A stretch of 64,000 bases of DNA from JARIHD01 sp035758825. GTDB taxonomy: Bacteria; Patescibacteriota; Saccharimonadia; Saccharimonadales; UBA4665. Both the position numbers and the translations under genes were made by a program. Within the stretch, counting starts at the first letter, position 1. Each line of letters begins with the position of its first letter. The stretch lies in the NCBI GenBank assembly GCA_035758825.1, contig DASTWA010000002.1, positions 62,001 to 126,000 on the forward strand, given 5' to 3'. This document shows positions 8,532-16,535 of the stretch, piece by piece. The notes below the pieces were generated by a model. The model saw nothing but the letters and a program-made list of their open reading frames with translations, made no database searches and was not told the origin of the DNA.

Positions 8532-9968
8532 TTATTGGTACCGAGCCGAGGCTTGGTCGATTAATGTTTGCAAAAAGGCGGGCATGTAGAAGGTCAGGAC
8601 CAGGGCGAGCACAACCAAAACAAGGGGCGGTAGGACGAGCCACTTATTGACCTCACCAGACTTCACATCGGTCGGCTTAGCCGTCAGAGCCATCGCATTA
8701 GCATTGCGGAAGAATCCGATAAATGCAATGGCCAGTGCAGCCAACACGAGCACAACGATGACCGCATAACTCTTTAGCCCGGCCGAAAGAGTAAAGAATT
8801 CCGTAAAGAAAATCCCGAACGGCGGGAAGCCCGCAACCGCAAACAGTGCCAGCAGGAACAAGACGGTCGTAGCCGGAATGACGCGGAGCGACCCCCTGAC
8901 TTTAGCGATATAAGCCGAGCCATATTTGAGTAAAAAGTTACCAGCCATAAAGAAAAGGGAAGATTTAAGCAATGAATGGTAGATCATGTGCAATATGGCC
9001 GCAAAGGCACCGACACCGCCAAAACCAACCCCGATAACAATCAGGCCCATGTTTTCGATGCTGGAGTAAGCCAGCAGACGCTTGTAATTCTTCTGGGTAA
9101 GAATAGCAATTGCCGCCAAAAGTACCGATATAGCACCGAAAGCGATTAACAAATGCTGCGTAAACGACTGCCCGACGGCATTGTTGGCCACAGCGGCAAA
9201 CCGGAGGATGGCGACCAGCGCGACATTAAGCAACACGCCGGACAACAATGCGCTAATGGGGGAAGGTGCTTTGCTGTGAGCATCTGGCAACCAAGTGTGC
9301 ATAGGGGCAAGCCCGACTTTGGTGCCATAACCGACAAGCACAAAGATAAATGCCATCTGGACAATGGCCGGATCGAGCTGCTTGGCGCCGTCCATCAGGG
9401 CGTTCCAGGTGAGGAACCCTTCGCTCGAACCGCCCGCCGAAAACAGGAGTGTTCCAAACAAGGCCAGAAGAAGGCCGATAGAATTGATCATCAGATACTT
9501 CCAGGCGGCTTCCATGGCAGATGATTTGTTATAAAAGCTGATCAGAAAAGCCGTACAAAGCGTTGTCGCTTCGATAAACACCCAAGTAAACAGCGGGCTG
9601 CTGGCCGCAACTGCGACTTGCATAGCGGCCAAAAAGAGAGCCAGCAGAACATAGTACTGGCGGACCCTGGTAAGGCCAATGATGCCCTTGGCAACTTCGC
9701 GGCGCAGGTAAGCAACCGAATAGCAGGCAGCAGCCAGGCCAACAGTGGCAACAATAAGCATGGCGATTGCGCCCAGGGCATCAACCGAGAAGAAAGCGTA
9801 AGGGCTGTACACGCCCGAATCGGCAACCCTCAGGGCGATTTTGGCCGCCGCAACGAAAGCGACGAGTGCAGCGAGCACGGATGCCGACTCGATAATTATT
9901 TTGCGTTTGAACGCTACCCCCGCCAGCGAGGCGGCCAGTAGCGAGGCGATGATAACAATTATTTCCAT
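8532..9968 (-). CDS. hyfF: HyfF/NuoN/Mrp-type antiporter-like membrane subunit
   Basis: A 478-residue polytopic protein of the proton-conducting antiporter-like family, with about 13-14 spans. Key residues expected for proton transfer are present: Glu133 in WVFIEATTL, Lys217 in GYGTKVGLAPMHTWLPDAH, and the later TQKNYKRLLAYSSIENMG helix with Lys and Glu. In complex I and Mrp systems these form the half-channels that move H+ or Na+. It lies 4 nt before hyfG and 3 nt after hyfE. Retention of these ionizable residues contrasts with loss of the redox ligands in hyfG and hyfI. Confidence 0.9.
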   Translation of the reverse strand: MEIIVIIASLLAASLAGVAFKRKIIIESASVLAALVAFVAAAKIALRVADSGVYSPYAFFSVDALGAIAMLIVATVGLAAACYSVAYLRREVAKGIIGLTRVRQYYVLLALFLAAMQVAVAASSPLFTWVFIEATTLCTAFLISFYNKSSAMEAAWKYLMINSIGLLLALFGTLLFSAGGSSEGFLTWNALMDGAKQLDPAIVQMAFIFVLVGYGTKVGLAPMHTWLPDAHSKAPSPISALLSGVLLNVALVAILRFAAVANNAVGQSFTQHLLIAFGAISVLLAAIAILTQKNYKRLLAYSSIENMGLIVIGVGFGGVGAFAAILHMIYHSLLKSSLFFMAGNFLLKYGSAYIAKVRGSLRVIPATTVLFLLALFAVAGFPPFGIFFTEFFTLSAGLKSYAVIVVLVLAALAIAFIGFFRNANAMALTAKPTDVKSGEVNKWLVLPPLVLVVLALVLTFYMPAFLQTLIDQASARYQ

Positions 9969-9971
9969 GGT

Positions 9972-10616
9972 TTAACCCTTAAGATGTTTCATTACGGCCA
10001 GATCAAGCGAACCAAAGTGCTTGAACAGCATCGATACAAATACTACCGCGATAATTATCCAGACAAACACATCGAACACGATGCCAAATTCGAACATGGC
10101 AGACCCTTCGAGTTCGGCAAATATCGTAAACGCAACAATACTGTTTTCCATCGACAGGATGCCGACAGCCTGAGACAAAGCACCGCGGCGATTAATCATC
10201 AGTAGCAGCGAAACAAACAATGCCGACAGGGAAACGAACAAATACGTATGGTTCTCTGGTACAATATTCGTAAGGGGCGCAAAGACACCTGAGCTTACCA
10301 GCAGCAAAATAAGCGCAATGCCCAAAAAAGTCTCGGGTGCGTTAGCATAGGTACTGGCCGAGAATTTTAGTTGATGCTTGCGAACCAGGCGCAAAAAGAA
10401 GGCTGGTGCCAGGACAACCTTTACGATAAGCATTACGGCTGCAACGAGAAGCAGCGCAGCCGAACGGCTGTCCCACAACGAAACGCCGAGCATAGTCACG
10501 ACAGCCAAGGATTGCAGTGCATACAATATGACTTCATTACCATTTTTCTTTGCCAGGTGCAGACCGACTGTCGTCAGCCCGAACACGGCCACGCAAATCT
10601 GCATAAGCATACTCAT
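9972..10616 (-). CDS. hyfE: HyfE-like membrane subunit
   Basis: A 214-residue protein with six or seven hydrophobic helices and very short loops. It matches HyfE/HycP-type subunits in size and by position between HyfC and HyfF; in complex I terms it resembles NuoK with extra helices. The conserved-looking segment LMINRRGALSQAVGILSMENSIVAFTIFAELEG holds Glu residues inside a membrane helix pair, as expected for the E-channel that links the catalytic arm to the antiporter-like subunits. Its start overlaps the hyfC stop (ATGA at 10613-10616), so the two are probably translated together. Confidence 0.82.
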   Translation of the reverse strand: MSMLMQICVAVFGLTTVGLHLAKKNGNEVILYALQSLAVVTMLGVSLWDSRSAALLLVAAVMLIVKVVLAPAFFLRLVRKHQLKFSASTYANAPETFLGIALILLLVSSGVFAPLTNIVPENHTYLFVSLSALFVSLLLMINRRGALSQAVGILSMENSIVAFTIFAELEGSAMFEFGIVFDVFVWIIIAVVFVSMLFKHFGSLDLAVMKHLKG

Positions 10617-11539
10617 AAGACCAGTCCTATCGCTACTACATTAAGAATAAACGCTACAAACAATACGTGGGGTAAAAGAAAATAGCGGAGTTTTGGCATA
10701 ACCGATTCCACGACGGCAATGGCGGCACAGATCGCCAAAACCTTGCCGAGCAACGCTGCGATGCCAATGAGCAATGCGCCCACATCCGACGCAGAAGCTA
10801 TACCCACAGGAAAGAACATATTTGCTGCCAGTGCCGCAAAGATAAATAATTTGTTGGCTGCAGCCCATTCCATAAGCGCCAGACGTTTGCCGGAGTATTC
10901 CAAAATCATCGCCTCGTGGATCATAGTCAGCTCCAAATGGGTGTCTGGGTTATCGAAGGGGAACCGCTTGGCTTCGGCTACAAGTACTACCAAAAAGCCA
11001 ATAAAAGCCATGACGATAGGCACGATGTAGTTACCGTACTCAGAGCCAATCCCATTTGCTATACCGAATAAATCCGTCGTCCCGCTCAGCATTACGAGTG
11101 GCAGGATAGAGAATATCAGAGCACCTTCAGCAATCGCCGACAAGGTCATTTCTCGGCTCGACCCAAACCCTCCGAAGGCGCTGCCGGTATCGATACCAGC
11201 CAGCGCCAAAAAGAATGTCCCGACAGCCATACAATAAATGAGCACCAAAAAATCAGAAGTCCAGGGGCTTATACCGGTAGTGAACAGCGGAATACTGGTC
11301 GCTACCAGAACGGTAACGCCAAATACAATAAACGGCGCGATACGGAACACCCATGAAGCGTCCTTTGTGATGATTTCATCCTTATGGAAAAGTTTACGCA
11401 GATCGCGGTACGGCTGCATGACGCCAGCACCCTTGCGGCCTTGCATCTTTGCCTTTAATTTGTTGATAATACCGACGGCCAAAGGCGCGGCCACGGGCAC
11501 GAGCAATATCTGGATTAACCATTGTGCTATCTGATTCAT
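10613..11539 (-). CDS. hyfC: HyfC/HycD/NuoH-like membrane anchor subunit
   Basis: A 308-residue protein with about eight spans. It carries the NuoH/HycD features: GVMQPYRDLRKLFHKDEI after the first helix, MTLSAIAEGALIFSILPL, and NPDTHLELTMIHEAMILEYSGKRLALMEW, where clustered acidic residues form the entry of the proton path under the catalytic arm. In known complexes this subunit docks the large and small subunits and forms the quinone or pseudo-quinone cavity. It follows hyfB with a 1-nt gap and overlaps hyfE by 4 nt. The acidic residues are kept although the peripheral arm has lost its cofactor sites. Confidence 0.9.
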   Translation of the reverse strand: MNQIAQWLIQILLVPVAAPLAVGIINKLKAKMQGRKGAGVMQPYRDLRKLFHKDEIITKDASWVFRIAPFIVFGVTVLVATSIPLFTTGISPWTSDFLVLIYCMAVGTFFLALAGIDTGSAFGGFGSSREMTLSAIAEGALIFSILPLVMLSGTTDLFGIANGIGSEYGNYIVPIVMAFIGFLVVLVAEAKRFPFDNPDTHLELTMIHEAMILEYSGKRLALMEWAAANKLFIFAALAANMFFPVGIASASDVGALLIGIAALLGKVLAICAAIAVVESVMPKLRYFLLPHVLFVAFILNVVAIGLVL

Positions 11540-11540
11540 A

Positions 11541-13592
11541 TCAGGCTCCCAACACCAAAGCGATTATGACAATTACAAAAATATACAGCACGTACATATT
11601 CAGGTTGCCGCTTTGGATGCGCCTGACAGCCCTGGACAGGGCGAGCAGGCCGGCATATAGCGGCCGGTACAGGTGTGCCTGGTATAGGTCATGTACATGC
11701 ATAGATACAGTGCGGGACTTAAGCGAATAGTGGTTTGGTTTGGCGGGATCGTGATGCTCAATATGGTAGCGCACCGAGGGACGAAGGAACATCCCGAAAA
11801 TGCGCACAATAGATTGTGAGAAACCGCTGGCCGTTATCTCCATGCGTTCGTTAAGCTCGGTGCCGCAGTCCCAGGTTTTGCCGACCACTACCTTCTGGCC
11901 TCGATAAACGCCGTAGCGCACGCCGAACCATACGCCCAGCGGGACGAGGACGACAAGCGCTAGCACGGCAGGTCCGGATACCGAGGAGGTGATGGCGTCG
12001 ACCGATATGGTGCCGACGCCTGTCGCGTCAATCACGGCCGAACTTAGCCCGGTTGTACCGGCTGCGACATCATGCAACAGATGCGTCACCGGCGAAGACA
12101 TAACACCTATGGCAGCACAAGTAATTGCCAGGCCAGCCATACCGGCAAGCATTGGTGCAGATGATTCCTTGGCCTTTTTGGCCGCCTGGCTGCGCGGACG
12201 GGCCAGAAAACTAACCCCAAAGGCCTTAACGAAGCAGGCGAGGGCCAACCCCCCCGTAAAGGCCAGCGATGCGGTCGCGCCAATAAATACCCACTGCACA
12301 TATGTGCCAGAGACGGCCAAGCCATTAAACAGGGCCTGGAAGGTTAACCATTCGCTAAAGAAACCGTTGAAGGGTGGCAGGGCCGAAATAGCCATCGAAC
12401 CAACCAGGAAAAACAGTCCGGTCAAAGGCAATACCTTGAGCAAACCCCCGTACTGTTCGATATTCCGGGTATGCGTGGCCTGGATCATTGAACCGGCGCT
12501 CAGGAATAATAACGACTTAAAGGTGGCATGGTTAAGCGTATGGAACAGCGACGCAGTCAATGCGAGCAGCATAAGGCCAGTGTGCCCCAGGCTAGAAAAT
12601 ACCAATGCACTGCCGAGGCCAAGCAGGATAATTCCGATATTCTCGATACTGTGGTAGGCCAGCAAACGCTTGATGTCGTGCTCGGTTAGGGCGTACAGAA
12701 CCCCCAACAGGGACGAAATAGCTCCAGCCACAATGACAACCAGCCCCCACCAGAGTGGGATTGGCTGGAGGACATCCAGAAAAAGGCGGATCATCATATA
12801 AATACCGGTCTTGATCATGACGCCCGACATCAGGGCCGAAACGTGTGAGGGTGCCGCCGGATGCGCTGACGGGAGCCAAACGTGCAGCGGCACAATGCCC
12901 GCCTTGGTACCAAGGCCGATAAACATCATTACAAATACCAATCCTAGTGAAAGGGCCGGCATGCTACTGGCCGCGGCGCTGATGGCCGCAAAGTCAAAGC
13001 TATGGTTATAGTGGTATAACACTAGGAGCGAAAGCAGAATAAACGCCGCCCCCACATGAGTCATGACGAGGTACATAAAACCGGCCCGGATATTCTGGGC
13101 GCTGTCGCGGTCGTAAACGACCAAGAAATACGACGCCAACGACATAATCTCCCACGCGGCCAGGAACCAAAGCCCGTTAGCGGCCGTTACCACCAGCAGC
13201 ATACCGAGGATGAAGGCGTTATAAAAGAAACCAAGCGCCCCAATGTTGTAGCGCTTGTAGTATTCTTTTACGTATCCGATGCCATATGCAGAGCAAAGGA
13301 GGGCGACGAGAGAAATAACGAAAATAAAGAAGGCCGCCAGCTGATCGACGCGGAGCGAAACCGTAAACTGCGAAAAGCTTGAGGTCGCAAATTTAGTTGC
13401 CACCTCATTCCCCGAAGCAAAAATTGATGCCGCAAAGAGCATGCCCCAGATAGAACCGAGCGCGGCCATACCATTACCCCAAACATTGGCGATACGGTCA
13501 AATTTGGATACGACGAGCGCACCCACAGCCCCAACACCAAAGATAGTCATCAGTATAGTAAGGCCTGTTGCAGAAGCTATTGCATCAAACAT
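11541..13592 (-). CDS. hyfB: HyfB/NuoL-like antiporter-like subunit
   Basis: A 683-residue polytopic protein of NuoL/HyfB type and the length usual for HyfB. Proton-path residues are present: Glu148 in LAAWEIMSLASYFL, Lys230 in GLGTKAGIVPLHVWLPSAHPAAPSHVSALMSG, and the TEHDIKRLLAYHSIENIG helix. The extended C-terminal part (after about 480) contains WFGVRYGVYRGQKVVVGKTWDCG and a final membrane span, consistent with HyfB. It starts 1 nt after the hyfI-like gene ends, which makes this a compact operon. It is the largest ion-translocating subunit of the putative complex. Confidence 0.9.
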   Translation of the reverse strand: MFDAIASATGLTILMTIFGVGAVGALVVSKFDRIANVWGNGMAALGSIWGMLFAASIFASGNEVATKFATSSFSQFTVSLRVDQLAAFFIFVISLVALLCSAYGIGYVKEYYKRYNIGALGFFYNAFILGMLLVVTAANGLWFLAAWEIMSLASYFLVVYDRDSAQNIRAGFMYLVMTHVGAAFILLSLLVLYHYNHSFDFAAISAAASSMPALSLGLVFVMMFIGLGTKAGIVPLHVWLPSAHPAAPSHVSALMSGVMIKTGIYMMIRLFLDVLQPIPLWWGLVVIVAGAISSLLGVLYALTEHDIKRLLAYHSIENIGIILLGLGSALVFSSLGHTGLMLLALTASLFHTLNHATFKSLLFLSAGSMIQATHTRNIEQYGGLLKVLPLTGLFFLVGSMAISALPPFNGFFSEWLTFQALFNGLAVSGTYVQWVFIGATASLAFTGGLALACFVKAFGVSFLARPRSQAAKKAKESSAPMLAGMAGLAITCAAIGVMSSPVTHLLHDVAAGTTGLSSAVIDATGVGTISVDAITSSVSGPAVLALVVLVPLGVWFGVRYGVYRGQKVVVGKTWDCGTELNERMEITASGFSQSIVRIFGMFLRPSVRYHIEHHDPAKPNHYSLKSRTVSMHVHDLYQAHLYRPLYAGLLALSRAVRRIQSGNLNMYVLYIFVIVIIALVLGA

Positions 13593-13593
13593 A

Positions 13594-14124
13594 TTATTTC
13601 TTCTTTCCTTCCTCGTCTAAAATTCGCAGTAAGGCCCGAAGAATAGCGACAGGTGTTGGTGGATCGCCGGGGATGGCGTAATCAACAGGAATGACCGAGT
13701 TCACTCCATCATGTGTGGCGTAGCTGCCCCTAAAAATACCGCCGTCGATTGCGTCGTCACCGACAGCAACTACAATTTTGGGGTCGGGAGTGCCTTCGTA
13801 AGCAGTGATCAGTGCGTCGGCCATATTGCGCGAGACAGGGCCGGTCACCATGAGCATGTCGGCATGCCGGGGTGAAGCTACAAAATGAATACCAAACCGG
13901 CTGACATCATAAAACGAATTTGACAGAGCGGTTAGCTCATGTTCGCAGGCGTTATCGGAACCGGCATCAACCTCGCGTATTGCAAGGGAGCCGTTAAAAA
14001 GATGTTTGACCTTTTTTTGGATCTCCCTACCGATAACCACGACATCGTCGGGAGCATCGTTTATTTCGCTTTTTGAGATTACTGTTTTTGGAGGGAGTAT
14101 TAACTTAGTTAAAAATGTACGCAT
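13594..14124 (-). CDS. hyfI: HyfI/NuoB-like small subunit with Cys-to-Asp cluster ligands
   Basis: A 176-residue protein that keeps the NuoB/HycG fold signature: RFGIHFVASPRHADMLMVTGPVSRNM and VIPVDYAIPGDPP. The four [4Fe-4S] ligand positions of the family read Asp57 and Cys60 (GSDNACE, normally GSCNxCE), Asp124 (VGDD, normally GDC) and Asp154 (PGDPP, normally PGCPP). Three of four ligands are thus Asp and only Cys60 remains; it is also the only Cys in the protein. The codons were read directly on the minus strand (gat/gac). No ferredoxin-like HyfH/NuoI or HyfA gene accompanies it. The subunit likely has a structural or coupling role rather than electron transfer. It is the first gene of the operon. 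Confidence 0.88.
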   Translation of the reverse strand: MRTFLTKLILPPKTVISKSEINDAPDDVVVIGREIQKKVKHLFNGSLAIREVDAGSDNACEHELTALSNSFYDVSRFGIHFVASPRHADMLMVTGPVSRNMADALITAYEGTPDPKIVVAVGDDAIDGGIFRGSYATHDGVNSVIPVDYAIPGDPPTPVAILRALLRILDEEGKKK

Positions 14125-14296
14125 TGAAAATAAAAATGGTCGTCGGACGACCGGTTTACCCGTTTAAATTTGTAGTGATTATTCCCGCAGGGCTGCTTGA
14201 ATTAAATTTCGTTATCATAATACTCCCAAGATTTGCCCAAAGTAAATAGCCTTTTATAAAATCTGAGCCAACGGTAAAAGCAAGGGTGCTACGACA
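14125..14296 (-). promoter_or_regulatory. Leader/promoter region of the hyf-like operon with hairpin at 14138-14152
   Basis: This AT-rich stretch separates the ATP synthase terminator from the hyfI start. GGTCGTC and GACGACC (14138-14152) form an inverted repeat. On the minus strand it is followed by a T-rich run (ATTTTTATTTT) only a few nt before the ATG at 14124. This looks like an attenuator or a terminator placed just before the gene. No clear -35/-10 pair could be fixed; TATGAT on the minus strand is a possible -10 with poor spacing. Confidence 0.35.
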
Positions 14297-14355
14297 AAGA
14301 GGCCGTTAGCGCGCTACTGGCCTCTTTTCGAGGGAGTAGGGGCTAACGGCCTCTT
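14297..14355 (-). terminator. ATP synthase operon terminator with alternative pairings
   Basis: AAGAGGCCGTTAGC (14297-14310) pairs perfectly over 14 bp with GCTAACGGCCTCTT (14342-14355). A second AAAGAGGCC/GGCCTCTTT stem (14296-14304 with 14319-14327) competes for the same left arm. It sits just past the atpC stop at 14375 and should end the atp transcript. Confidence 0.65.
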
Positions 14356-14374
14356 ATGTGTAGTCCTGCGGCTA

Positions 14375-14803
14375 CTAACCGCGACGCTGATGCCGGCGGC
14401 GGATGCGGGCGACTTCCAGACGAACGGCATGGCGGTCGATGAGCGCCTGTGCCTTGTCTAGCTCTACCTGATCCTTGGCGGCCTTTCGCAGCTCGAGCGC
14501 AGCCTGGTGGGCCTTCTCGGCTTCGGCTTCGTTGATTTCGTCGCCGTGGGTGGCTTCGTCAACGAGCACACGAGCGCCGTCTGGATCGACCTCGAGCACA
14601 CCGCCGTACGTCGCATAATGCTCCAGATGGTGTTCGGGGTCGGTCTTTTCGCGCCGGATAGTTACCACGCCGGGCACAACGACCCCTAGCAATGGCTCGT
14701 GGTGCGCAAGCAGCGTAATCTGGCCGGCGGCGGTCGGCAAAATAACCGAGTAGGCCTGGGCACTAAACTTTACGCCATCGAGCGAGACTAGCTCAAATTT
14801 CAT
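14375..14803 (-). CDS. atpC: ATP synthase F1 epsilon subunit
   Basis: A 142-residue protein with the N-terminal beta-barrel of epsilon (MKFELVSLDGVKFSAQAYSVILPTAAGQITLLAHHEPLLG) followed by a helical C-terminus rich in Ala, Glu and Lys. The latter regulates ATP hydrolysis by inserting into the F1 head in many bacteria. GVVVPGVVTIRR and TYGGVLEVDPDGARVLVDEA are typical barrel strands. It is the last gene of the operon, 2 nt after atpD, and a strong hairpin follows. Confidence 0.95.
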   Translation of the reverse strand: MKFELVSLDGVKFSAQAYSVILPTAAGQITLLAHHEPLLGVVVPGVVTIRREKTDPEHHLEHYATYGGVLEVDPDGARVLVDEATHGDEINEAEAEKAHQAALELRKAAKDQVELDKAQALIDRHAVRLEVARIRRRHQRRG

Positions 14804-14805
14804 GG

Positions 14806-16197
14806 TTATTTAACCTCGCTGATGTCGCCCTTCATATAGAAGGCGCTTTCAGGCTTATCGTCGTGCTTGCCTTCGAGGATCTCCTTGAAGCTCTTAACGG
14901 TGTCCTTGAGTGATACGTACTTACCCGGGTTGCCGGTGAACTTCTCGGCAACATAGAATGGCTGGCTCAAGAAACGCTGGATGCGGCGGGCGCGGGCGAC
15001 GGTCTTCTTGTCTTCGTCGGACAATTCTTCCATACCAAGGATAGCGATAATGTCCTGGAGGTCCTTGTAGCGCTGCAAAATGCGCTGCACTTCGCGGGCC
15101 ACCTGGTAGTGCTCTTCGCCGACGATTTCTGGGTCGAGCACGGTCGAGCTGGAGTCGAGCGGGTCAACTGCCGGGTAGATACCGATGTCGGTCAGGGCGC
15201 GGTTAAGCACGATGGTCGAGTCAAGGTGGGCAAAGGTCGTAGCCGGGGCCGGGTCGGTAAGGTCGTCGGCAGGGACATATACGGCCTGCACAGAAGTAAT
15301 AGAGCCTTCCTTGGTCGAAGTAATGCGCTCCTGCAAGCTACCCATTTCCTGCTGCAGGTTAGGCTGGTAACCTACGGCTGATGGCAGACGGCCCAAGAGT
15401 GCTGACACCTCAGAACCGGCCTGGGTAAAGCGGAAAATGTTGTCGATAAACAACAGCACGTCTTTACCTTGGTCGCGGAATGCTTCGGCCATAGTCAGGC
15501 CGGACAGGGCAACGCGCAAACGTGCTCCAGGTGGCTCGTTCATCTGGCCGAAGAGCATAGCGGTCTTGTCGAGCACACCTGCTTCTTTCATTTCGACGTA
15601 CAGGTCGTTACCCTCACGGGTACGTTCACCAACACCGGCAAAAACCGAGTTACCGCCGTGGAATTTGGCGATGTTGTTAATGAACTCCTGAATAAGAACG
15701 GTCTTACCCACACCGGCACCACCGAACAAACCAACCTTACCACCCTTTACGATAGGGGCGATGAGGTCGATGACCTTAATACCGGTCTCGAGGATTTCGA
15801 CCGAACCGGCCTGGTCTTCGAGCTTTGGCGGTTCGCGGTGGATTGGGGCGCGCTTCTTGAACGTGCCGCCCATGTTGTCGATCGGCTCGCCGATCACATT
15901 GAACATGCGGCCGGTGGTTTCGTCGCCGACTGGTACGCTAATTGGCGCGCCAGTGTCTTCGATGTCGTCGCCGCGCTTCAGGCCGTCTGTGTTAGCCAGG
16001 GCAACGGTGCGCACGACGGTCTCCGAAAGGTGCTGAGCTACTTCGAGCACCAATAGCTGGCCGTTTAGCTTGGTTGTTAGCGCGTTGTTAATTGCTGGCA
16101 GTTGACCGTTATCAAACTCGACGTCAACGACCACACCAACGACCTGTACCACGCGCCCGGCGTAGGTCTTGGCTTTGTCTTTCGTTGCTGTTGCCAT
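14806..16197 (-). CDS. atpD: ATP synthase F1 beta subunit
   Basis: A 463-residue catalytic subunit. Walker A is GGAGVGKT at about 159-166, the catalytic Glu lies in GERTREGNDLY, Walker B is in KDVLLFIDNIFRF, and MEELSDEDKK corresponds to the DELSEED lever. All are intact, so the enzyme should be able to make or hydrolyse ATP. In a cell without a visible respiratory chain it may run in reverse to energize the membrane; this is an inference. Unusually, a small unrelated gene separates it from atpG. Confidence 0.98.
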   Translation of the reverse strand: MATATKDKAKTYAGRVVQVVGVVVDVEFDNGQLPAINNALTTKLNGQLLVLEVAQHLSETVVRTVALANTDGLKRGDDIEDTGAPISVPVGDETTGRMFNVIGEPIDNMGGTFKKRAPIHREPPKLEDQAGSVEILETGIKVIDLIAPIVKGGKVGLFGGAGVGKTVLIQEFINNIAKFHGGNSVFAGVGERTREGNDLYVEMKEAGVLDKTAMLFGQMNEPPGARLRVALSGLTMAEAFRDQGKDVLLFIDNIFRFTQAGSEVSALLGRLPSAVGYQPNLQQEMGSLQERITSTKEGSITSVQAVYVPADDLTDPAPATTFAHLDSTIVLNRALTDIGIYPAVDPLDSSSTVLDPEIVGEEHYQVAREVQRILQRYKDLQDIIAILGMEELSDEDKKTVARARRIQRFLSQPFYVAEKFTGNPGKYVSLKDTVKSFKEILEGKHDDKPESAFYMKGDISEVK

Positions 16198-16199
16198 TA

Positions 16200-16535
16200 T
16201 TATTGTTCTCCTTCTAGGGTTGGTGTCTCTATCGCTACGGCTTCTTGGGTGAGCGAGGCAAGGTAGGCCTGTAGCCGTTCGGCATTCTCGGCGCCCACCG
16301 AACCGTACGTTTCGGGTTCCGCCGGAGGTAGAGCTGCCAGCTCGGCACGACGGCGGCTCTCGGCGTCACGCACCTGGAGCGCCCGGCCGTGAGGGTCGGC
16401 CACCCACAGAAAACGCTCTACTCGATGCTGCTCTGGAACACTGAGCCCACCGTCTGCTACCGGCGGGATTTCGCCACCTCGACGAACCGCTCGATTGTAC
16501 CGCCGGAGGTAACCAGTTACTTCTGACGCGCCCAT
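16200..16535 (-). CDS. Unknown 111-residue protein inserted between atpG and atpD
   Basis: This protein is not recognised. It is polar, Arg/Glu/Ala-rich, has no membrane segment, and is predicted mostly helical at its C-terminus (ENAERLQAYLASLTQEAVAIE). The ATG at 16535 overlaps the atpG stop (TAATG) and the gene ends 2 nt before atpD, so it is co-translated with the F1 subunits. Typical operons have atpG directly followed by atpD. It may be a lineage-specific F1 accessory or assembly factor, by context only. Its codon use looks like that of its neighbours. Confidence 0.75.
   Translation of the reverse strand: MGASEVTGYLRRYNRAVRRGGEIPPVADGGLSVPEQHRVERFLWVADPHGRALQVRDAESRRRAELAALPPAEPETYGSVGAENAERLQAYLASLTQEAVAIETPTLEGEQ

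Noticed and set aside
6959..14124. Simple annotation as a functional hydrogenase 4 or NADH dehydrogenase
   Set aside because: The NiFe Cys are absent, three of four FeS ligands are Asp, and no NADH- or ferredoxin-binding subunit is encoded.
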